64,000 nucleotides of DNA from Trogon surrucura (GCA_020746105.1 CM036626.1:11178001-11242000), one strand, 5' to 3'. Counted from the first letter of the stretch, positions 1 through 12,600 are shown. Translations and numbers: made by a program. The notes: generated by a model from the letters alone, not told the origin.

Positions 1-299
1 AAAAGTTTACTGTTTCCAACCAATGGTTTAAAATACAATGACGTTTGTCCTATTCTTTCCATCTCAAAGACAACTAGCTAGAAAGATAACTGGATGACAG
101 TCTTACTGCAGCAGATCCCCAAGACATCATGGACCATGAGCCTGAGGTCTCGTTTTCTCATGGGTTTCATGGCCCATGGCAGGGCGTGATGCTCACGAGC
201 GCTGCAGCCAGCTAGAACATGTCACTTCCCAGTGCTCTCCAGTCCCTCCTGTCGTTTAAAAGCAGCTGAGTACTTCCAGATACGTTTTGGCCCTCCACC

Positions 300-640
300 T
301 GCCTTCTGTTTGCAACAGAAGCTTAGCCCTCTGCGTAGCGGCAAATTTTACATCGAAGTTCATGACCCCAGGTCATGGAGCCTGGAGGGGAACAAATTCG
401 AAAGTTCTCCAGGAGCCAATGCTGGTGCTGTGCTCTCCTTTCGATGCCTTTTGCATCCCAGTTGTTCTTGGGGGCTGGTGGCTCTATGGTTCTTGGAGGA
501 TTAGCCCTCAGCATAGCAGCAAATTTTGCATTGAAATTCATGATCCCAGAGTCATGGGGCCAGGGAGGGGGAAAAAGAGGAAAATTAACAGATCCATCCA
601 TTTTTCTCCAGGGGAAACTAGGAATTGCTGTATATAATAG
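300..640. repeat. Diverged tandem duplication, about 178-bp period
   Basis: Two related segments follow each other. The first begins at TTAGCCCT (323) and the second at TTAGCCCT (501), so the period is 178 bp. Both continue with GCAAATTTT, then a GAARTTCATGA.CCC motif, a TCATGG motif, a G-rich run, and TTCTCCAGG further on. By eye the first 75 bp or so agree at about four positions in five, and the remainder is looser. Copy one contains a short perfect inverted repeat, CATGACC-CCA-GGTCATG (361-377). No known repeat family is recognised. It may be an old local duplication or part of a minisatellite. Confidence 0.6.
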
Positions 641-1080
641 AAAACATGCCCCATAATCCTCTTTCCATCAATAAATATGTCCAGCATGTCCCAGCCCACC
701 TTATAGTCTCTTCCTTATTTTTCAACATTCTTCTATATTTTCTATATTTTTGTTGTTTATTTGCTTGTAAATATTACCATTTAAGAAGGAAATGCTTGAG
801 GGATATTCACCTGAGGTCTGAAATGGTATTTTTTTGTATTATGAGCATTGGAGAAGGATGCACAAGGCATCAGCAGAATGTTGCACCATGGATTATAGAT
901 TGCTGCTCAGCAGTTGGTGGGCTGGCTATTTCTTTTAATTGCTGATACTGTATTTTCAGACAGTGCTGATGTTATGACAAATTTTTTGGCTACTTTTCTG
1001 CAATTAAGCAATTTAGCTGACAGTTTTAAAACTTTTTTCTTAATATAAATACTCCATTATAAAAATACACCTTTGCCTGC
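641..1080. other. Non-coding stretch, nothing recognised
   Basis: AT-rich sequence with several short T runs and no reading frame, repeat family or strong splice signal that I can support. Confidence 0.5.
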
Positions 1081-1152
1081 GCATGTATCGGTGTGTGTAT
1101 ACACACGTGCACACACGCGCAAGCTCACACACGCAGAGACGTGCACGTGCAT
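1081..1152. repeat. Alternating purine-pyrimidine tract (TG/CA/CG rich)
   Basis: The segment alternates GTGTGTGTATACACAC, GTGCACACACGCGC and ACGTGCACGTGCAT. It includes a perfect palindrome GTGTGTATACACAC and several CpG steps, a composition that favours left-handed Z-DNA. It is a degraded (CA)n/(TG)n microsatellite with CG steps. Confidence 0.7.
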
Positions 1153-1757
1153 CCCACAGCAATTCTGACAAGGGAGATTTTCTTCCACAGAACTTTGAAG
1201 CTTTACCTGTACTAAATGAGTACCCCAGAATTTTGCTTTCACAGACAGTTCTTGTTTGTGAGGAGGCATTTTCCAATATTTTTTTTTTAGTTGAAAAGCC
1301 CAAATATCCAGTGAAAACTTCATGTGTATCTGCATGTGCACAGTTTTCAACCTCACTGTGCATGTCCCAGTTTAAGCTCCTGAACTCTGAATAAACTGGG
1401 CTCACCTCCAAGAGTTACTGCTTTAAGGAATATAGGTAATTGCACCATTACCCTTTTTATTTGTTTAATTTTTTTCCTTCAGCCTGTTCTGTTAGTTTAT
1501 CATACATGTGGTCTAATTAAAGTTTCCTGCAGGACATTTCATCCAGAATAAATAATGACATCGCTCAGAAGGGCTGGAGTTACTTTTTTTTTTCCTTCCA
1601 ACTGTGCTGAAAGGGAGGTTACTGTCTAAAAAAACTGTGCCTGGGCGGAAGAGACAGTTTTATAATTGCATTTCCAGTGTTCTTTGTATTCTTTTGTGTT
1701 ATGTGCTTGTACAAGGAGAAACTGGACAGGCCTGTTGGATAGCAGCCAGGCAGAATT

Positions 1758-1760
<3 letters not shown>

Positions 1761-1788
<28 letters not shown>
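1761..1788. repeat. (AG)14 microsatellite
   Basis: An uninterrupted run of 14 AG units, directly readable. Length polymorphism is expected. Confidence 0.95.
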
Positions 1789-2399
1789 CAGATTGAAAAT
1801 GAAATAGGAAGGGGAGGGGAATAAAAAAATATCAGGAGGATCTCTCAGAACAATGACTTAAGAAAGTGAAAGTGGAGGAGAAAATACCAATTTCGTTTTG
1901 TGTCAACTTCAGAGGTTTGAAAATTGTCTTTTGCTTTATGTTTGGGGTTTGTTTTTTTCCCAGCTGTGACAGAGAAAGCTTAAAGTATGGGGGACATGTG
2001 TTTCAGAAATGGAACTGGGACAAAACGTTCGTTTTCTGACTAAAACCTGAGCACTGAGAAACCAGGGTACACATTGAAGAAAGAAATGGCCAGGGCTTGA
2101 AAGGTGAGGCTCTGGCAGTCTAAAGGTTATATTCCTACTCTGGGTGAGAGCAGCATTTCTTGGTTTGGGATTTCTATAAATTAATTCGTTCCCTAATTAA
2201 TCAGTAAATCCATATTCTGTAGCTCTGTGAACGAGAGAGAGACAGGACCCGCATACCCAAATCTAGGGACAGTGCCTTGACCTTCATGCTGCGTAGTGTG
2301 AAGGGCTCTTTTAAGTTTCTGTCTTTTTCTCCTTTTCTGTGTCCCTGCAGGTTTCAATTTCTCAGACAGATATACTAGAAAGTCAGTAGCAAGCAGGTT

Positions 2400-2476
2400 A
2401 GCCCTGCTTTGAGCAGAGGTGGGACTAGGTGACCTCCAGAGATTCCATCCAACCTGACTTTTTCTGTGATTCTGTT
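2400..2476 (+). mobile_element. CR1 LINE 3' end fragment
   Basis: The segment reads CCCTGCTTTGAGCAG, then GGACTAGGTGACCTCCAGAG, CCATCCAACCTGACTT and CTGTGATTCTGTT. This is the well known avian CR1 3' end: donor-like GACTAGATGACCTCCAGAGGT, then TTCCAACC, then an ATTCTGTGATTCTGT tail. Only the last 77 bp or so are present, as in most CR1 copies, which are 5'-truncated. It has no coding capacity. The mismatches to the consensus I remember suggest moderate age. Confidence 0.88.
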
Positions 2477-2479
2477 AAA

Positions 2480-4900
2480 GTCAATCACAAAAGCATCCAT
2501 CTACAAGCACTCTCGAGCTGTACTCTTTGTTCCAGAAAGCCCACAAGTCATGGTCAGCCAGCCTTCGCAACTGGTAAACAAAGAAAAGAAAGAATGAAAG
2601 GGAGGCAAAAAAACCCCTTCAAGCCTTGGAATGTGATTTTGTGCAGGGGCAGGCTGAGAACAACTGAAATGAAAGGAGAAAAGTAAATGCGGGTCCATGA
2701 GAAGCTGAATGGTGAGCACGTCTCTTCCACACTTTCCTTGAAGGCACAGCGTGTAGATGCACTTTATTCATAATGACAATATGATGTGATTCATAGCAAT
2801 TGCGTCTTCCCAGTAAATTATTCTAAGATGCGTTGTTGTGCCACGTTGCAGTGGCACAAATGAATGATGTTAAAATACTGAGCAGACAAAATGATAACAC
2901 CTGTTACAGAGCCACTTATATACCAGAGTGCACAGAGGCATTTGTACCTGTCTCTATCATACATTGTGAGTTGCACATCGTAGGATGGTTTATGAGGGAG
3001 AAGGCAATTTCTGTTATTCTGTATTAAAACATTTCTCAGTGTTCCCTTAATTTACAGACATCCCCTCTCTGTTTACTTGACATCAGCTCCTGCTCTCTGG
3101 CAGACAGTATAGGAGAGAATTCACAGCCAGCTCAGCATTCAGATTTCCTACCCAGGTCAGGTCTAGGGGGAACAGAGTAACAACATCTCCACATGTACAT
3201 TGGTATTTTTAATCCTGCCCGATGGCAGCACGTAATTACCCAGACTGAAGAGGAGCAGGGGTGTGTCCCCCTTTCCAAGGCACAATGAGGCAGCCAAGGC
3301 TACGCGCTGGCACGAGCAGTTAGGGGCATTACCTCGTAACGTGATGATGTCCTGAATTCCCACTGATTTGCACAGGAGCTCAACATCTGTATGGGAGTCC
3401 GGCAGGTCAATGCCCCTGTGGGTCTGCCTCTACAAACCTCATCCGTGCTTCTCCACACCGCTACAGGAGTGGAGATGGCTATGGCCATCCCTGTGCCTTC
3501 CACAAGCTCTCACCAACGTAGCCTCAAACGACTGATGTCATTTGGGGCAGAGCAGCCAAAACTCAGCCCATGATGTCAAGTGGCTTTCCTCGAAGGATCT
3601 CCAGACAACACCATTTCCTGGTCCTTGGCTCCCAGGCACCAGCAGGAGCAGGGCTGTTGGGAGGTCCTCTCCTGCCACATCACTTTCACAGTGGTGGGTA
3701 GAGCACAGGGCTGTCACCGGGGAGAGGCACTGGAGGGTTAGTCCCTTACACCATACTGGGAATCTACCTTCAACAGCAAAGCCAGGAGCACAAATGGGGA
3801 GTGGAGGAGAGGTGGAACAGCTTTTCTCTGATTTCTAAGCAAACTGATTTCATTGCCTGACCAGACATCTGTCAGCTGCCTCCCGTGGAAATGGAGCCCT
3901 GACCCAGACAGCTTTACGGGGATTTCTGGGCCAGTTTCTAGCCTTGCAAGTGAGACACTAAAGTTAATTTCTTCTTTTCATTTTCCTCTTCTCCTTGTTC
4001 TTTTTCCTTTATGCAGTTGTGTTGGCTTTATTAAGATGCTACCTACAGGATTCTCTCCTGATGCTCACAAGTGCCTCTTCCATTCAGAGGCAGCTGGAGA
4101 AATTGCTCCTCTAAGCGCCAGACATTTAATTAACAATGAGACGAACTCTCCAGTTTGCTTCCTTTCTCACTCATTCGTCCTCTTTTGTGCTGTCTAGTGC
4201 AGCGAGAAAGTGTGTAGCAAGGTCTTGACCAAACATTTTGAACTGCAATCATCTTGGGATACTCAAGGAAGCTAATTACCAGCTTTGTTTCTCTCTCCCT
4301 TGCCCCTTCTTCCCTCTGATGACAAGGGGATGAAGTGGATACTCAGCATATCTTCCCATAGACAGGAAGACCCAGATTTCCCTTTCTCTTTCCCCGCTAA
4401 GGAGTCCCCTGTGAGATACACTCCGTGCTCTCCGATGACAGCACTGACATCTCTCCTCTTAACTAGTCTAGTCCCCCTGGGAAGTGCTGGGGAACTAATT
4501 TGGCTCCCACCAAACTGAAGTTCAGGTTGCTTCAGGAAGGTTTGTCAGCGTGAACACAGGTGGCAGGCCATGGAAAAAAAGACAAGCCAAAAAGCTTTTA
4601 AAAGCCCCGTAATATTGTGCTCTTCCCCCACACTGTCCACTGGCCATGGCTGTGAGCTGCAGCACCAGTATTTAGCCAGGCCATGGGGTGTAGGACAGAC
4701 CAATGCATCACCCCAGGGACAGGGGAAATGCATACACCATCCTGGAAAACCACCACTGCCTCTTTTATTGTGATAATTTCTGCTTTAAGACACAGACATT
4801 ACTGTTTATCATCAAACCTGGCCCACTTTCCCAATTACCAGTGAGCAGTAAGGGGTTCCTCATTTTTATGGAAGGTGAAGGGTAATTAATTCCATAACGA
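2480..4900. other. Non-coding stretch, nothing recognised
   Basis: Unique-looking sequence with short purine-rich and pyrimidine-rich patches. Open frames stay below about 115 codons and none has a recognisable motif. No repeat family is seen. Confidence 0.5.
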
Positions 4901-4958
4901 AGTGGGCATTAGCTGTGACAACTGCTGCCTGAGGGATTCCTGTCCTGTTCAGCAACAT

Positions 4959-5660
4959 CTAGCTCTGGTTCGATAGCTGTGGAGCAGGCGAGTGAGGCGT
5001 AATGCAGACCCGTCCAGCTAACAGCTTGAGGAGGTCCCCAGGGAAGGCAGATGTGGGAGGGTTGGGCAACGAGCCCTTCCCCATGCACTCCTGCCCCCAC
5101 ACCAGCCCTTCAGAGGCATTTTTGCCCTGGGAGGAAAGTGGTGAGGAGGGGGTCTGAAGAGAAGTGGAGAAAACAGGCGTTTGGTGAGAGCCAAGAAGGT
5201 CCAGTCTGGCCAGTATAAGGGCAGGGAACAGCCCTGAAACTTTTATGACTCTTTCTGCATCTCTTCCTAAATACAGTGTGCTCATCAGCAGCAACAGCTC
5301 ACTCACATCCTTGTGTGCATGGGACACTGCCGACATACCAGGCTGCAATGGTTTGTGTGGGGTTAACATCCACGTTACAGAGACCAGGAAGTCCTGGTAC
5401 AGCTCCTCCAACATCACTTCAAAACCAGACGCACTGTGTCCTAAGTCCTGCAGCCTCCAGAAAGCTTTGGATGTTTCCAAAGCTGTAGCAAGCCAGTTCT
5501 GTGACCTGAAGAGTGAGGTCCTGAAGAGGCATTTCAGCTTCATTGTACACTCTTCCTACAAAGCTGGAGAAGAAGGCAAATCCAGCTCTGTCACCCAGAA
5601 AGCTAAGACCCTTTTTGCCAACATAGTCTGCCTCTTTTTTCACCTGCAGGTCACTGTACA
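4959..5660 (-). other. Locus open on both strands; possible decayed coding sequence
   Basis: On the minus strand an ATG-initiated frame of 194 codons runs from 5543 to 4959. A second minus-strand frame (5643-5419, 74 codons, not starting with ATG) overlaps its start and contains the strings LSFLGDRAGF and VTELACYSF. On the plus strand an ATG frame of 140 codons (5245-5667) covers the same DNA. The minus strand has CTGCAG just upstream of the second frame, at about 5645-5650, which would serve as a splice acceptor. I do not recognise a family in any of the three frames. Three long frames over one locus could be chance in a stop-poor stretch, or an old coding segment whose frame has drifted. 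No promoter or polyadenylation context supports expression. Confidence 0.15.
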
Positions 5661-5669
5661 GCAGTGAAA

Positions 5670-8600
5670 AGCCTAGCTAAGCCCAGCCCTTGACATGTTT
5701 AAAGCTCTGTGCAAATATTAGATAAACAACCCTCAAAAATCCCTTCTCTGTACTGAGCAGGTATGTGTTGCTGGGCCTGATTCAGTCTTACAGTGCAGCA
5801 GAGCTTCACCAGTCTCAGGTGAGAGCAGGTCAAACAGGAGTAAGCGCTAGCTCAGAGGAGACAGACTTTGCAGGATCCATCTCAGCACTTCCACTGCTTA
5901 AAAATAGCTCTTGGCACAGTGTTACTTTAGACTTGTGTGCCTAAGACTATTTTGGCCAAGGCACTTTAATTTCCCTGTAATCCAGCATCCAATCTCTGCC
6001 TCGTCCAGCTCTGTTTAAGACCTGATCCTTTCCTTTCTTAGCCTTGCCACAACTACCACCTGACCTTACAAACTGGTTTCTTGGTGTCCAGTTATCTCTC
6101 TTACTTCTCTGGTTTTTGACTGTGCCTTTGCCTCACACTTTGGATTAGCACATCTCTGGCTTTCCTTGGTTTCTACCCAGTGTTCTGATTCCTGTCTTAG
6201 TTTTGCTTACTTCACTCCTTGGATCTGTAACTTATTCCAGTCTGGTTAAGCTCATTTTTGCAAGGCATTTCGCAGTAGGGTCTTTCAGCATCTCAGCCTT
6301 GCAATGAAGCTGAAGTATTTGGACGTGGTCTTGAGACCCAAGTGGTCTCAGGACCCAAGCAGTCCCTTCCCTGGAAGTCCCTGGTAGCAGTGGGGGAGCC
6401 CTGAGCTCAGCTGGGGAGGAATGCACTTACAGCCTCCCTCCTTATATATCGCAATCATTGCTCTGAAAATATTTTGAGACCCATTCTCTGAGAAAGCTCC
6501 CACCTTTTTTTTTTGTTTTTTTTCTATATGCACTTAAATTAACGTCCCGGATCTGCTCCTCTCTCACTGTCCAGGGTAGGTCTGATTTTGTTTTATGACC
6601 CTACATTTACCGTCATCTTCTATTCCTCCCTGTGTCTGTTACCCTCCCTGTGACTGAAATCCCAAAGCATAATCTCTTCTGGAGGGAACCTTGTGCATTA
6701 CCAAGTGTGCATTTGGAACCTCTTCAGTCCTGGTAGTCTGAACTGTACAGCGAGGAGGACTAAGGGAGATTTCACCACCAAGCTTACAAAAACGGCATAG
6801 CCCTTGACTTACACGATTTTTGAACAGCAGTGTGCTTTGTACACAGATCTCCTTTGGACTCTACATTTCAAATGCTTTATTGATGCCAGCTGTATCAACA
6901 GCTGGGTTCCTCATCTGCAACGTTTTTTGATAGCCTGAAGTCTTTAGGTTTGCCTTCATGGACCAGAGATCATTAGCCGTGAGAATTCTTCAGATGTTGA
7001 CTTGGCTAATTTATCTGTCAATGGGTTTGTGTTGTGATTTAATATGAAGCTGAGATTGTGAGTGACTGTTGCGTTATCCCATAGGGATGGCCTTGGTGCT
7101 CGTTCTGCAAGAAGGGGTTTCAATTTTCAGAACAACTGAAGGTCTCAGGCCACCAAGGTCAGGACAAAGGCAGGACTGTATCCCACCCTCTTCTGAGAGG
7201 CCATCTCTGTTGAAAGTTTAGGAAATCACTTGTTGGTTGACTTCTCCCTTGTGACCTGCAGGCTGGGCTGTGGGAAATTATCAGGCTCTGAAGCAAACTC
7301 ATGGTTTTCTAGTGTGTGAGCAGCAAACACGCCCTTCTCTGCAGAAAATGAAGGTGGCCATGAACACTGGCCGACAAAAATTTGCATCAGTGGGTGCTGC
7401 AGCTTTGATTCACCATTTTATCTCATTTACTCAGCCTCCAGCAGAGCTAGGCAGATACTGCAAAAAGAACTTGAAAACAAATCTCCCCTCCAGCATCTGC
7501 TCATATGCAGAAGTAAATTCATTTTATGCTTCTCTGTTGTTGAAAGCTCAGAGCGAAGGAACGGTGGTGCTGCTGGCTTGGCCATCTGTCTGGGGCTGGG
7601 ATCTGAGGGCACTCCCCAGTCCTGCTACAGATTTCTTGCTTCGCCTCAAATTAGACAAACTATCTGCGTCTCAGCCTTTAAGCCGTAAGATGAGGATACT
7701 ACTTCTCTGTCCCCCAGGAATACCTTCTCCTAGCCAGTCCAGGAGCTGGTTACTGTGGCCGTCTGGGACCCCAAAGGAAAATGCTACCACACGTGCCCAG
7801 GCACCCTGGCATGAAGAGAGGTACCCACAGCGAAGGACACCTCCCTCAATATCTGTTGGGATAAGTGCTAGGATGTGGCTCTCTTGTTTGCAAACAGCTT
7901 CTCCATGAAGCCCATAGACCCACTGAAACTAAAGCATTCGAGATCTCCAGCAAAAGCATGACAACAGTGGCCTCCTGGCTACTTGCATGTCAAAATAAGA
8001 ATCACATCTGGTTGCTCACTTTAAGGTTTCCTGAATCAAAACTAACTTTTCTGGTCTTTCTCTACGTTTTGCTTCTCCTTATGTGTCCTTATTATGAAAA
8101 TAAGTAAGTGCATGAAATGCGGAAAAGAAGTAATGGGAAAGGGTTTGTTGCGGGGAGTTCCTCCTTGAAACCTTCATCTCCTCCTCCAGAGTCTACATGA
8201 AAGCCTCTCGAGGAAGATAATAGAAAAACATGCCAGGCTACTAAAGTGGGGAACAATCAGGAATCAAGTAAGATGGAAAGGGAAAAAAAATAGTAATAAT
8301 AAAAACAAGAATGAAAATGATATTTCAGTAGTACTGGTGCTGAACAGATCAGAGTTTTTAAGCCAGAAGTGTGGTTTTCAGATGATAATAAAAAAAATTA
8401 ATTTCTACACTCTTCCTTATTCTTCCACCCTTTGTTCCCACCTACAGAATCTCACAAGATCCTTTTACACAACAGCACAATTTATTACATTGGTTTTATC
8501 CTCTGCAGTTTAATGCAGCAATTTTAAGGCCTGGGCTTTGGACTTCATGAATGAGTGGTTAGTTTGGCTGAGGACTAGGCTCTGCAGGGATCCTCCTTTC

Positions 8601-10680
8601 CTTCCTTTCTCTTCACAAAGACTTGTTGGAAAAATCTATATTTTGAGATATGACCCTTCAGCTCATGCAGCACGGAACAGTAATTCCCAGGTCTCTACCT
8701 CTTGTTCTAACAGTGGGTAGGATGGGTTTGGTTTAGCTTTGCTCATGACTAGAGGAATAGAAGCGTGGCGTTTTTTTACAAAGATTACTCGTTTCAAGCA
8801 GATCAGCGTTTTTAATCCTCCTCTTTGTGCCTGCCACCAGTCCCATCCACTGGAGCCAGACTGGGAAATGCATTTCACATCCTCATGGGGACAGAGGTTA
8901 TTGAGCCCCAGGCACGCTCTGCACCCCTCTCGTGGGGTGCCAGGGCTCTCGCACCAAGCCAGGGCCAGTTGTGCCGGACAAGAAGGGTCAAGGCTCTCAA
9001 ACACAGTGCAGGAGTGGGATTTGGAGGGAAATGCTTTGAAGAAGAGTTTTCTGAAGTAGCACAACCCCCTGCTTCTCTGCTGCTGGAGTATGTGTCTAAA
9101 GCAGGAAGGTCAAAGTCTAAATTTTTGGACTTAAAACCTGTGTGTCTGTGGGACTGACGACTGCTGGCACAGCTGGGTCAGTTTATTGCTATGCTTTGGC
9201 CCAAGAAGTCAGACAATAATCTCTCTCTTGGAAACTGTTTCTTTTGGAGATTCTGACAATGGAGGCAGGTGTTTCTTTGACAGGTGGTTTCTTTCTTTAT
9301 GAAGCATGTTTGAAATCCTGGTTTCCAGAACGTGGCCAGCATTGAGTGGTTTCCTTGCTTACGGGTCCCCAAACTGCCTTTTCCAGAAAGTCCATTGCCC
9401 CGAAGAGCATCTCCACCTGCTATTTCACACCCCACATGCAGTCCACTCAGTTTTCAGTTCTCCCCAATGTGCCCAACTGCCAGATCTCTCACCAAGGCTT
9501 TGCAGGCTCAGTCAGTCTTGCAAGAAATGACTCAGTGGAGCCGTGACTTGTGTAAGGCCACACCTTACGCAGTGTCTTCTCCTGCTTCAGGCCTCTTGCT
9601 CCTGATTGCTCACGACTGCTGGAATTTTTAAGCAAGATCTCTGGTGACACATCTGCTGGCATCCACCCTTCAACATGACATCTAGTGACTCAGCTAAGTG
9701 TTGCAACACAGAGCCAACGCATTTATTTGAATTTGAGTTATCTGCTTCCTTCCCCCTGCCTTAATGCAGCAGAGCATGTCCAGAGAGTGGGGCTTAGATT
9801 TCACAGCTCAGTGACAAACACTCTGTAAATCTTGCAGCGGTTCTGCTTTTATGTGTTCAGGTGGAGATGTTTTCTAAATTCCTCTCCTTCAAACCCTCCC
9901 CGGGCCCCCTTCTCCATAGTGGAGGTTGTTTCTGCAGGACCGTGCAGCTGAGGCCAAGTGCCTAAGGGGTGGCGGAGCGGAGGACTCATCCCCTTGGCTG
10001 CTTTGGTGGCTTGAATGTGATGAAATATGGAGGGACAGGAGATCTCAGTTGCTCTGTGACCCAGGCATGGGGCTATTTAGCTATGCAGAGTTTTCAGTGC
10101 TCCTTTCAACTGCAAAAAATTAAACAAGGAACAGTAAAATGTGAAAATGCACTGATTTTCTTACTCAGATGAGCTCCTAATCAGCATAGGCCTGTCAGTT
10201 GCTTGCTACAGAAAACTACCCGACTGGCTGGCCATCACCAGTAATTTGGTACAGCCAAAGGATAGCTGTGCCACCTTCCAATCAATTTTTTTTTGGCATG
10301 ACCCTTAAAAGCTTTTGCTTGGTGTTTTGCCTTTAAAACAGAGAGAGGATTAAAAAAAAAAAAAAAGGACTTTTCCCTGGGGTGCCATCAGATGCTAATA
10401 AAATCTTTAATTAATTCAGATTCGGATGGGCTCACATTTCTCTTGCTAGCTCACAACTTCAAGTTTTTTTTCTTTTTGTGACTCTGCTTTCATGCCACTT
10501 TTCACTGCATTTCTGATTTATCTGGAATTGTGCTATATGGACATATTGGCAGGAAAGGCTGGGATAAAAGAAGGCTAGGATGAGAGAAATCATTAGCACA
10601 GGATGTATTTTCGGGGGTTTTTTTTTCCTTTTTTTGGAAGAAAACCCAAAACGTCCTATTGCTGTTACAAATCCCCCAGG
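5670..10680. other. Non-coding stretch, mostly featureless
   Basis: Mixed-composition DNA without a recognised repeat or exon. A 15-base A run lies at 10352-10366 and a T run near 6507-6516. A long open frame at 7348-7908 is discussed under rejected items. Near 5776 GGGCCTGATTCAG resembles the start of amniote palindromic repeats, but too little matches to call it. Confidence 0.5.
10352..10366. repeat. A15 homopolymer
   Basis: Fifteen consecutive A residues. No SINE or LINE body is recognised immediately upstream, so this is not called as a retroposon tail. Confidence 0.9.
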
Positions 10681-10689
10681 AACTCTTTA

Positions 10690-10935
10690 AATTACAGACA
10701 ATTTGCTTGATTGGACTGCACTGGTCTTAAGCATTAGAGAGAGACAAATCACTCTTAACAAATGTTAAATCAAATAAGATAGACAGAAATCTTGATAATG
10801 TGAAATGAATTCTGTAAAATTAAGACATCTGCCGAACGCTCGCTCCATAATAAAGCAATAATCTCTCTGCAACGGGGCCCGTCTCATTATCAGTTTGATG
10901 ACTGGTGTGAGTGATCTTATCTAATACTGGTTAAC
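10690..10935. promoter_or_regulatory. Candidate conserved non-coding element
   Basis: The segment is AT-rich with many short homeodomain- and SOX-like strings (AACAAATG, CATAATAAAG, CTCATTATCA, GATCTTATCTAAT). A CpG-containing island of text sits in the middle (GAACGCTCGCTCC, CAACGGGGCCCG). It has no repeat signature and no reading frame. This texture is common in vertebrate developmental enhancers. That is an inference from composition, as conservation cannot be seen from one sequence. Confidence 0.3.
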
Positions 10936-11859
10936 TGAAAAGAAGTAAGAGATACATTTTATTTCCTGGCCCCAGTAGGTAAGAAAGGTCTCTGCACAGC
11001 TGTCTGCCCTTCCAGGGCCAACCTTCCTGTTCACTTATCGTCTTTTGGATGACAGGTTTACTGTGCGGCACATGGAAATTGTTCCAGGATTGTTAGAGAG
11101 AAGCATTTCAGACGCCTTCCTCCACAGGCAGCCGAAGAAGTTTTCCCTGGAGCTTCAGAGCTGCTGGTCTAAAGGTGGAGGCAGGGAGGAGATGTCTTCC
11201 AGCCCAGGGAGATGCTGCATGACCAAAGACCTCCTCCCTGGTGCTCCCAGCTCAGACCTGCTTGCCAGGGGCTCCCTGCAAACCTGTGAGCAGAGTTGGC
11301 TGCTGGCCGGGACGGACATCACATGCAAGGTGAAGGAGGGTGCTTAGGAAGGGCTGATTTCGTTTATAGACTTCCATTTCCCTTCCTCCCTCAGCTTCCT
11401 GCTGGAATGATCTTAGAGGATAACCTGACGTAGAGTCTCTTCTCCTACTCTGTGCTCTTAAGCGGTTGATCAATAAGCCCAGGAAGGGTGAAGCAATCAT
11501 GCACTTGAATTTCCTTAAAATATACGTGTAGACGTGTACAGCAGCTAGGGGTTGAATTCAGTGCTCAGAAGACTGAGGAGCTTCCCTGCCATGATGCTTG
11601 CCTGTGCTCCCTGCTCCTGAGCTGCTGCCCTTGCAGGAACCCGTCCATGACACCACACTTCTGCAAGGAATTGTAGCCTTTCTTTTCTTCCAGGCTCTCA
11701 GCACAACTTCTGTGTGGACAAGAGGGATTTAACTGAAAGAGAAATGCCATTCTCCCCTGATGCTTTCGGGATCGTACCTCTACAGGCACCTTCACTTGAT
11801 TTGCTGTGAATTACCATGAGGTGATCTGCCCCGCATGTGTCTTGCGATCTTGCTGCAGA

Positions 11860-12310
11860 TCACAGAGCACTGCCTAAACTGCATAAACAAAGTGCCATGG
11901 CCTGGGGCAATATTATAATTGAATAGCTACAGCACATTATTGTCTGTTTGATGTGCGGCACGGAGCTGCAGCACTCCCTATCCTATTGCAGCAGACCAAA
12001 GCCAGGGACTCTTTCTAAAGCATCCGTACAACCAGGGAATGTAAGCAAAAGGCTCTTGAAATAGTAATAATAACACAACATATCTCTAGGGCTGACAAGT
12101 GTGTTGAGTACTGCAGTTTCACCCGTAATCTGTCATAAAGTTAGACAGTTCTATCAATGGGGAAATAAACAGTCAGGATAATAAAAGGTGAGTGCTGAAT
12201 AGCAACCCTTCAGCTCCCTCCAGGCTTTATTAGGATAATTGATTTTGGAACATTAATAAGGATATTGATTAGCTTTAAGGAATTGAAACTCCGGGTGAGG
12301 GAGGAGACAA
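11860..12310. promoter_or_regulatory. Candidate conserved non-coding element
   Basis: The segment contains ATTATAATTGAATAG, CACATTATTGTCTG, a CpG-bearing GATGTGCGGCACGG, and then AGGATAATTGATTTTGG with ATTAATAAGGATATTGATTAG. These are repeated TAAT/ATTGAT homeodomain-type cores in otherwise unique DNA. There are no coding signs. Enhancer function is inferred from motif texture only. Confidence 0.28.
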
Positions 12311-12379
12311 GGAGGAGTGAGCAGTTGCTCTTGGCTACAGACTCGTGGTGGGAACAGGAGCCCTCTTACGAAGAGTCGA

Positions 12380-12600
12380 TCAGCTGTGCCGAGGGATTAA
12401 CTTTTATCTCTGACATGAATTAGGAAAGTGCTTTCTGCAAGTGTGCCATCCACATGATGAGGACCTGAGAAATTACGGAGCAAGAGTGCTTCAGATGCCA
12501 CGAGGCTTGTCTTATCATTGCTAACCTCCCCGTGATTCAGCATTCCGCAGTAGGCAGAGTGATGGCTTGACCACGCTGGTCTAGGGGTGGAAAAGTCAAG
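12380..12600. promoter_or_regulatory. Possible conserved non-coding element
   Basis: Unique sequence with scattered CpG (GTCGATCAG, GCCGAGGG, TTACGGAG, CCACGAGG, CCCCGTGA, TCCGCAG) in a CpG-poor neighbourhood. It includes GGGATTAACTTTTATCTCTG and CTTATCATTG. Retained CpG in a methylated bird genome can mark constraint or an unmethylated element. The evidence is weak. Confidence 0.2.

Noticed and set aside
7270-7908. Open frame of 212 codons on plus (first ATG at 7348, leaving 186 codons)
   Set aside because: The composition is unremarkable, no domain or motif is recognised, the 5' limit is a GTG, and there is no splice or promoter context. Treated as chance.
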